This document shows, piece by piece, positions 6,120 to 10,776 of a DNA stretch of 10,776 nucleotides (the first letter of the stretch is position 1; every line of letters begins with the position of its first letter). Made by a program: the position numbers and the translations under genes. Origin of the DNA: JAZDKP01 sp043802925 (GTDB lineage Bacteria; Fibrobacterota; OXYB2-FULL-49-7; JAEUSG01); assembly GCA_043802925.1 (NCBI GenBank), contig JAZDKP010000018.1, positions 1 through 10,776 of the forward strand, in the 5' to 3' direction. Under the pieces are notes generated by a model, which searched no databases, had not been told where the DNA came from, and saw nothing but the letters and a program-made list of their open reading frames with translations.

Positions 6120-7316
6120 TTACCAGCGGTACCGTATTTTGTTAAGCACCCGCGCATCGTATTCCTTCAGCGGGTTGACCCACCATTGTCCTTCGAGCTC
6201 CGCCTGCCAGCCCTTGCCAAGCCGGCAGGCGGCGCGGAAGGCGTTGGCCAGCGAATTTTCAAAGGAGAGCTGTTCTTCGGTTCGGTATTTTGTGTAATCA
6301 ATGTTCGCGGAAAGGGTCCACCGGTCGCCGAGGTCCTGGCTGTAGTCCGCGGTCAGGCTGATTTGTCCGCCCGCGTAGCCGGTTTCGAACAGAAGGCCCA
6401 CGCCGCCGTTGTCGTTGCCCACTGTGGCCGAGGCCTGGTGGGCCTGGCCGTCTTCGAAATTAAGAAAACGGTATTGCCCGTGAAGGCGGAAGGTCCGGAA
6501 AAAGTTCCAGTCCGCGTCGGCCCGGATGGCCTGATGGGAGGAGATGCGGAAAAATGAAAAGTAAGCGTTGGAATAAATTTGCGGGTAGCTTTGGGTGAAT
6601 CCCGCGCCCAGTGTAAGCGAGGGTAAAATTTCACGGCGCGCGGTGATGTTGATTTTGTGGAACCGTTCACGGAGGAAATCGAACTGGAGCTGCGAGGCCA
6701 GGGTCATGGCCTCAAACGAATGGTCGCGGAGATTGAGGCCCCCGACCTGCCAGAAGGGATTGTCATTCCTGAACTTCTGCATAAAAAACAGTTGCGCGTC
6801 AGTCCGGTTCATGTTTTTGGCTTCCAGGGTCGCGCCCGCGGTGACGCCGTCACCGGGCCGGTAGATTGTCGGGGTGCGGTCGTAGACCGCGTCAACGCCC
6901 GCATACCCTGATGCGGAAAAGGTCCGGTTGCAGGCATAGGCCGCGTAGAGGCCGTCGAGGTTTCCGACCGAAAGGCCGGGGCTCAGGAACTGGCGGCCAA
7001 AAAGGAGTGTGAGTCGGCGGTCCAGAAGTTCGCGGCTTCCGGCATAGAGGGAATAAACATGGAGGTAATCAGAGGCCGGAAGCGTGTTTTGGAAATTGCG
7101 ATTGAAATCGAGCAGGCCCCCGAGGTTTCCGTTCATCACCCATCCGCTGTGCCCTGCGTTCAGGAGCAACGATTGCCGTGCCCTTAGGTGGAGGCCCGTG
7201 TCCTGAGAGGCGTAGAAAGTGTTGGCCGCGCTTCCGTGGAAATAGGGCGCACCCGTATTTGCCGGCAGGGCCATGGAAATAAGCAACAGAAGGAGGAGGG
7301 CCGGTCGCGCGTGCAT
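6120..7316 (-). CDS. Outer-membrane beta-barrel protein, putative conduit porin
   Basis: A 398-residue exported protein with a signal peptide (residues 1 to about 20, ending MALPANTGA). After it comes a regular alternation of polar and hydrophobic residues with many aromatics (for example FRLHGQYRFLNF, WTLSANIDYTKY, WQAELEGQWWV). It ends in KIRYRW, and a C-terminal aromatic residue is the usual outer-membrane barrel assembly signal. Charged turn segments alternate with strands over the whole chain, suggesting roughly 18-20 strands; this was not counted by software. It lacks the N-terminal CXXC of MtrB and has only two cysteines. It is about the size of the OmbB/ExtB-type porins of Geobacter rather than MtrB (about 700 residues). 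It lies between two 11-heme cytochrome genes. The ATG at 7316 overlaps the upstream stop by one base (TGATG), with GGAG 5 nt before it. Likely role: sheath that holds a multiheme cytochrome across the outer membrane. Confidence 0.85.
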   Translation of the reverse strand: MHARPALLLLLLISMALPANTGAPYFHGSAANTFYASQDTGLHLRARQSLLLNAGHSGWVMNGNLGGLLDFNRNFQNTLPASDYLHVYSLYAGSRELLDRRLTLLFGRQFLSPGLSVGNLDGLYAAYACNRTFSASGYAGVDAVYDRTPTIYRPGDGVTAGATLEAKNMNRTDAQLFFMQKFRNDNPFWQVGGLNLRDHSFEAMTLASQLQFDFLRERFHKINITARREILPSLTLGAGFTQSYPQIYSNAYFSFFRISSHQAIRADADWNFFRTFRLHGQYRFLNFEDGQAHQASATVGNDNGGVGLLFETGYAGGQISLTADYSQDLGDRWTLSANIDYTKYRTEEQLSFENSLANAFRAACRLGKGWQAELEGQWWVNPLKEYDARVLNKIRYRW

Positions 7317-8512
7317 CAATTCTCCATCAGGATTCTTTGATTGGCAAGCAGTTCGTCGCGGTTGATGCCCCAGGCTGTTGAATCGAAGTCGCCTTCTTTC
7401 AAATAGTTGCGTGAATCGTGGCAGCGGTCGCTGCAGGTCCCGCCCGAGGCTGTGTACGCGGAGTCCGTCTGCGGGGTCCAGCGTCGTATCGTGTGCGGGG
7501 CCGCGTATTTCCAGGTGGGGATGGAATCAAAGTGTAAAAGCGAAAGGCCCCAGGAATCAAACGTGGCCTTTGTCACCGGCACATGGCGCACCAGCGCGTA
7601 ATCGTAGGCGCGCGTTGCTGACTTGAGCGGGTTCCGAGCGATCTTAATATTGACAAAACGCGTGGCGGCCGTGCTGTCGCCCGCATGGCATTGGCTGCAG
7701 TTGGCATAGGCCTGCGCGTGGCAGACCTGACAGGCGAGTTTGGGCGTGCCGTATCGGGCGCGCCAATGGAAGTCATGCCAGGTATTATGATCGAAGTTCG
7801 TGTCAAGCGGGGGATGGCAGGTCTCGCACCGTGCCGCGTCCGTGCCGCTGAACATGCCGGTCCGCGCGCTGTCATTGGTGCCGTGCGAGGCAATGTTGGC
7901 GTGGCATTCGGTGCAGGTTGCGCCATTCACGTTATGAATGTCAGGCCGATTGCCGGGCAGGGCGCCTGAATATTCCTCGTCCACCCGGGTATGGCATTTT
8001 TCGCAGGTTCCGGCGTCATTCAACCGGAAGCGATGGCCCGTAACCACGTGGCACGAACCGCAGGAGGCATGGCATTTTCCGCAGTCCTGTGTAAACCGGC
8101 CTGTCATGGCAACATTGCCCGTCATGGAAACCCCGCTGCGCGCCTCAATTTTTGCGCGCATGCCTTTGCCCGTTGCATGCAAGGACCCTGCGTGGCGCGC
8201 GGTGATGTCCTTGTGGCACAGCGCGCAGTTGGCCTCAGGCTGTTCCGAGGGTTTTTTTACCAGGTCGGCATGGGCCGAGTCCTTGATGCCGGAGGATGCA
8301 TTGCCGCTGTGGCAGCTTGTACAGGCCAGCTTACCGTGGACGCTGGTTAAAAACTGGGGGCTGAGAGAGGGGGTATGGCAGTCAAAGCAGCGCACGGAGT
8401 CGGATTTGAACACGGGGTTCAGGGATGTATCGTCCGAAAGGGGTTCGTTGCGGTCTGCGCATCCGGCCAAAAACAGGCCGGAAAGGAGGGCCAGCAGACC
8501 GAGACGCATCAT
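7316..8512 (-). CDS. Undecaheme c-type cytochrome lipoprotein (one CX3CH site)
   Basis: A 398-residue lipoprotein cytochrome. The signal peptide ends in a textbook lipobox, LFLAGC, with C18 lipidated. Ten CXXCH motifs start at residues 42, 64, 96, 144, 151, 170, 200, 229, 261 and 272. An eleventh site has the expanded form CSDRCH (360-365; bases 7418-7435). A close pair, CGKCH-AS-CGSCH, sits at 144-155. Thirteen histidines outside the motifs can act as distal ligands. The C-terminal third (about 277-398) is poor in hemes and has the segment PTWKYAAPHTIRRWTPQ, which resembles, from memory, a family of multiheme proteins seen in metal-reducing and Ignavibacteria-like genomes. The ATG at 8512 overlaps the NrfD stop (ATGA) and has an AAAGGA site 9 nt upstream; the frame extends to 8560 but the lipobox fits only the later start. 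Either the outer-surface terminal cytochrome or an inner-face partner of the barrel. Confidence 0.9.
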   Translation of the reverse strand: MMRLGLLALLSGLFLAGCADRNEPLSDDTSLNPVFKSDSVRCFDCHTPSLSPQFLTSVHGKLACTSCHSGNASSGIKDSAHADLVKKPSEQPEANCALCHKDITARHAGSLHATGKGMRAKIEARSGVSMTGNVAMTGRFTQDCGKCHASCGSCHVVTGHRFRLNDAGTCEKCHTRVDEEYSGALPGNRPDIHNVNGATCTECHANIASHGTNDSARTGMFSGTDAARCETCHPPLDTNFDHNTWHDFHWRARYGTPKLACQVCHAQAYANCSQCHAGDSTAATRFVNIKIARNPLKSATRAYDYALVRHVPVTKATFDSWGLSLLHFDSIPTWKYAAPHTIRRWTPQTDSAYTASGGTCSDRCHDSRNYLKEGDFDSTAWGINRDELLANQRILMEN

Positions 8513-9717
8513 GGACAAACATCCTTTCCGGGGGCGGGCAGTATAGGAAAAATAATACACGCAGCCCTGAAAAGGAATATCATGCTTGAAAAGACGCCGA
8601 CCAGCACCAGGACCTCCGTAAGCGCGGGTACATAACGGCCGTCCGAAAACGGGGCCGTGTAGGCAATGAGAAATACGTTGGCGCGGTGCACCATCATGCC
8701 GAGGATGGTCATGATGGAAAGGACCCCGAGTCCCGGGACCGTGGTGCGGAAGGGCCGGAGGAAATAGAGGAGGAACGGCAGGGTGTAGAGCGAAAGTTCG
8801 AGCAGGAACATGTTGCCTTCAAGCGAGGGAAGCGCGAGGTGCGAGAAGCCATTCCGGAGGAACAGATTCATATAATAGACAACAAGAAAAAGACCGAGAA
8901 ACGCGTGCGCGTAACGGCCGAGTCCGAATGTGATTGCGCTGTCAAAGGGGCGGCGAAAGGCACGGCCCGCGGTTTGCGTGATAAGAATAGCCATGGGAAA
9001 GCCCGTGGCCAGGGCCGAGAGGAGAAAAAGGAGCGGCAGCCAGGGAGTGAACCAGAGCGGGTGAAGCTTGGCGCCGGTGATGAGCATAAGGCCGCCCAGC
9101 GACGACTGGTGAAGAAAGGAGAAGACAATGCCGAGAATGAAAATAACGGCCAGCAGACGGCTCAGTATTTTGTCGGACAGCGTGAGCAGCGATTCTGCAG
9201 TGCTATTCAATGCGGCGAAGGGGCCGGGCAGGGCGACCCGTCCGGAAAACCTTTCCACCACAATGGGCGCAAACTCCAGCGCCAGGGCTGAGAGGTAAAG
9301 CAGCAGGCACCAACCCACCTCGAACAGAACGGAATCGCCGTTAAAGCAGGGCGGGTAAAAGAGGTGCCAGAAATTGTAATAGCGGCCGATGTCGTAGAAG
9401 ATGGTGAAGCCCACGAAGGCATAGCCCAGCATTGAATAGAGAAGCACGGGGCGGATGACTGCGGCATAGCGGGTGCGGTGGAACACATAGACAAGGCCCA
9501 CTGTGCAGAATGAGCCCGCGGAGAGCGCGAACTCAATGACCTTGGACCAGTTCCAGAGTCCCCAGGGGTTGTCCTGCGAAATATTGGAGACGAATCCGAT
9601 GCCGTAGAGAAAACGGAGCCCGAGAAAAAAATAACCCACTGCGGCCAAAACCAGAAGGAGAAGCGCGCCTGGGGAGAGAAGGAGAGGCCGGTCAACGCGG
9701 CTTGCGGGAAAACTCAT
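8509..9717 (-). CDS. NrfD/HybB-type integral membrane quinol-interacting subunit
   Basis: A 402-residue polytopic inner-membrane protein with about ten predicted transmembrane helices. The stretch SQDNPWGLWNWSKV (residues about 47-60), followed by ALSAGSF, matches the HybB/NrfD family hallmark (V/N-PWGLW, then an AGxF helix). Members bind menaquinol/quinone near the periplasmic face and pass electrons to or from a partner FeS subunit. It begins four bases before the end of the FeS gene (ATGA overlap), and its own stop overlaps the next start in the same way, so all three are co-translated. HybA-HybB pairs normally serve a hydrogenase or a molybdenum enzyme, but none is encoded here. In this setting it more likely feeds the multiheme cytochromes downstream, like the NrfD-containing Cbc and Qrc-type complexes. 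No heme-binding motif is present. Confidence 0.9.
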   Translation of the reverse strand: MSFPASRVDRPLLLSPGALLLLVLAAVGYFFLGLRFLYGIGFVSNISQDNPWGLWNWSKVIEFALSAGSFCTVGLVYVFHRTRYAAVIRPVLLYSMLGYAFVGFTIFYDIGRYYNFWHLFYPPCFNGDSVLFEVGWCLLLYLSALALEFAPIVVERFSGRVALPGPFAALNSTAESLLTLSDKILSRLLAVIFILGIVFSFLHQSSLGGLMLITGAKLHPLWFTPWLPLLFLLSALATGFPMAILITQTAGRAFRRPFDSAITFGLGRYAHAFLGLFLVVYYMNLFLRNGFSHLALPSLEGNMFLLELSLYTLPFLLYFLRPFRTTVPGLGVLSIMTILGMMVHRANVFLIAYTAPFSDGRYVPALTEVLVLVGVFSSMIFLFRAACIIFPILPAPGKDVCP

Positions 9718-10589
9718 GACTTGTCACCCTTGCCGTCGTTGGGTTTGGTAAGCCGCATGATTGCGGCCAGGGTCGCGAACAGGGCCAGGGGAGGAGCGAA
9801 GTATTTGAAGACGCTGTGCTGTATTTTTTCCGTGATTTCCGGCACCGGCTTTTCGGTCAGCGGCTGAAGGCGCAGCTTATCAGCCGGGACGCCGGTCAAA
9901 TAGAGTTTGGAGGTGCCTCCGATTTCCTTTTCCCCGTACACATGGGCGTCGTATTGACCGGGCGTTGCGATGATGCGCGCATGGGCTTCGTTCAGCAGCG
10001 CCTCCCTTTTACCAAAAGTGATGGCATCGGCCGGGCAGGCTGCTGCACAGGCCGGGGGCTGTCCATTCATAAGCCGGGGATGGCAGAATGTGCATTTACG
10101 GAGCATGGGCCGGAGGGGTTCGTCGAACTCGTATTTGATCATCTGGAACGGGCAGGCGGCCATGCAGTACCTGCAGCCGATGCACTTTCCACTGTCCCAG
10201 ACCACGGCGCCTTCGACGGTGCGGCTGAACGCACTTACGAGGCAGGCGGAGACGCAGGCCGCCTTTTTACAGTGCATGCACTGCTCTTTCCGGTAAACGG
10301 CGTCCGCGCCCGCAGTGCCCGAAGGGTAACGGTTGACCACGGTCAGCCGTTTGTCATCGGTCTTGCGATGATTGTTGAACACGGAAGCGTCATCATAGGG
10401 GAGGGCCGGTTTGGGGAGGCCGTTTTCCGTGTTGCAGGCCGCTTCGCACGACCGGCAGCCAATGCAGCGGACCGCGTCGTACAACATGCCGAAACCGTCT
10501 TCGGTTTCCGCGGGCGCGCCGCCTGCGGATGCGGCTAAAGCCAGCGGCAGGGTTGCAAGGGAACGGATGAAATCACGGCGCGTGTTCAC
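9714..10589 (-). CDS. Tat-exported HybA/NrfC-like 4Fe-4S ferredoxin subunit
   Basis: A 291-residue iron-sulfur protein predicted to lie on the periplasmic side and bridge the NrfD protein and periplasmic cytochromes. The N-terminus RRDFIRS (residues 4-10) plus a hydrophobic alanine-rich stretch is a twin-arginine signal. Sixteen cysteines form four cluster-binding groups: C42/45/48/52, C104/107/112/116, C136/139/142/146 and C166/169/181/185, the standard set for four [4Fe-4S] clusters. A C-terminal hydrophobic segment (FAPPLALFATLAAIM, about 268-282) is a probable membrane anchor, as in HybA. The start is GTG at 10589, just before the Tat signal. No good ribosome site is visible upstream, so initiation may be weak or leaderless-like. 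It is the first gene of the operon; NrfD overlaps its end by 4 bp. The promoter is presumably in 10590-10700. Confidence 0.92.
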   Translation of the reverse strand: MNTRRDFIRSLATLPLALAASAGGAPAETEDGFGMLYDAVRCIGCRSCEAACNTENGLPKPALPYDDASVFNNHRKTDDKRLTVVNRYPSGTAGADAVYRKEQCMHCKKAACVSACLVSAFSRTVEGAVVWDSGKCIGCRYCMAACPFQMIKYEFDEPLRPMLRKCTFCHPRLMNGQPPACAAACPADAITFGKREALLNEAHARIIATPGQYDAHVYGEKEIGGTSKLYLTGVPADKLRLQPLTEKPVPEITEKIQHSVFKYFAPPLALFATLAAIMRLTKPNDGKGDKS

Positions 10590-10656
10590 AGTGAAAATAT
10601 AATTTAATGCGTGTTGCTTTTGACTCGCTTCGGACCATTACTAATCAGTGCAATAT

Positions 10657-10683
10657 ATAGTTACCATAACGCCTCGTAACTAT
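10657..10683. repeat. Perfect inverted repeat upstream of the conduit operon
   Basis: Arms ATAGTTAC (10657-10664) and GTAACTAT (10676-10683) are exact reverse complements, separated by 11 bp. A smaller palindrome GTTA-CCA-TAAC (10660-10670) is nested inside. ATAAC (10666) and GTAAC (10676) recur exactly 10 bp apart. The spacing of one to two helical turns looks like a regulator binding site, but its closeness to a transposase start means it could equally be part of a mobile-element end. Confidence 0.45.
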
Positions 10684-10688
10684 CCTAT

Positions 10689-10694
10689 ATTATA
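10689..10694 (-). promoter_or_regulatory. Possible -10 box of the conduit operon
   Basis: On the minus strand a perfect TATAAT lies at 10694-10689, about 100 bp before the GTG of the FeS gene. Transcription would start inside the inverted repeat at 10657-10683. No acceptable -35 element (TTGACA-like) is seen 15-19 bp further upstream, so it would need an activator or an alternative sigma factor. Weak support. Confidence 0.3.
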
Positions 10695-10697
10695 TGT

Positions 10698-10776
10698 GTG
10701 AGGACACAAGACTTCCGCTCTCTCCCTGCCACCGCCCAGGTGGACATTCGTCGCAAAGCCGTCCAAGCTGTTCTGG
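10698..10776 (+). mobile_element. 5' end of a probable IS630-type transposase gene, cut by the window edge
   Basis: An open frame from GTG at 10698 to the end of the window gives 26 residues whose pattern (TQDFRSLPATAQ, then DIRRKAVQAVL) resembles the start of IS630-like transposases and related helix-turn-helix proteins, where a DFRxLP...AQ...IRRxAVxAVL segment precedes the HTH. The frame is closed upstream by a TAA at 10677. No ribosome site is visible before the GTG. The call rests on a short stretch remembered as a family pattern, so it is tentative. The element end would lie in 10600-10697, but no terminal repeat can be confirmed without the other end. Confidence 0.45.

Noticed and set aside
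4725..8512. A nitrite reductase (NrfA) or octaheme reductase among the cytochromes
   Set aside because: There is no CXXCK active-site motif and no family-specific signature. The proteins look like electron-transfer cytochromes, despite the NrfCD-like partners.
10070..10090. CTFCH in the FeS subunit as a heme-binding site
   Set aside because: C166 and C169 belong to the fourth cluster-binding group with C181 and C185. The histidine following them makes an accidental CXXCH and should not be counted as a heme.
1..10776. CRISPR array, tRNA or rRNA genes
   Set aside because: No regularly spaced direct repeats and no tRNA- or rRNA-like segments were seen on reading either strand.

Overview
The window comes from a Gram-negative (diderm) bacterium. 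It encodes a Tat-targeted iron-sulfur protein, two lipoprotein signal peptides, an outer-membrane beta-barrel ending in an aromatic residue, and a sigma-54-type promoter. The wealth of multiheme c-type cytochromes points to an anaerobic or metal/mineral-respiring lineage (Desulfobacterota-, Fibrobacterota- or Ignavibacteria-like). The phylum cannot be fixed from sequence reading alone.

Left third (1-4122, mostly + strand): nitrogen assimilation. A glutamate dehydrogenase gene (236-1495) ends in a clear intrinsic terminator. A mazE-mazF toxin-antitoxin pair on the opposite strand (2187-1603), with its own promoter overlapping a perfect palindrome, sits between it and an amtB-glnK pair (2458-4122). 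amtB-glnK codes for an ammonium channel and its PII regulator and is preceded by a good sigma-54 (-24/-12) match. The PII protein lacks the tyrosine that is uridylylated in enterobacteria. A small secreted tetraheme cytochrome of the c554-like group (4196-4708) follows glnK.

Right two thirds (10589-4725, - strand): a six-gene operon with overlaps or gaps of at most 4 bp. In transcription order it encodes a Tat-exported HybA/NrfC-like four-cluster ferredoxin subunit, a HybB/NrfD-like quinol-interacting membrane protein, an 11-heme lipoprotein cytochrome (ten CX2CH plus one CX3CH), an outer-membrane beta-barrel of about 398 residues, a second 11-heme exported cytochrome, and a tetraheme lipoprotein built from a duplicated diheme module. 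No catalytic reductase subunit is present. The simplest reading is a self-contained route from the quinone pool to the cell surface: the NrfD/FeS module oxidises menaquinol, a periplasmic multiheme cytochrome carries electrons, and the barrel holds cytochrome across the outer membrane to surface lipoprotein cytochromes. This would be a porin-cytochrome conduit for extracellular electron transfer, similar in logic to Mtr/Omb/Ext systems but with its own quinol module encoded in the same operon. This is inference from gene content and order.

Right edge (10590-10776): an AT-rich stretch with a perfect 8-bp inverted repeat, then the first codons of what looks like an IS630-type transposase running off the window.
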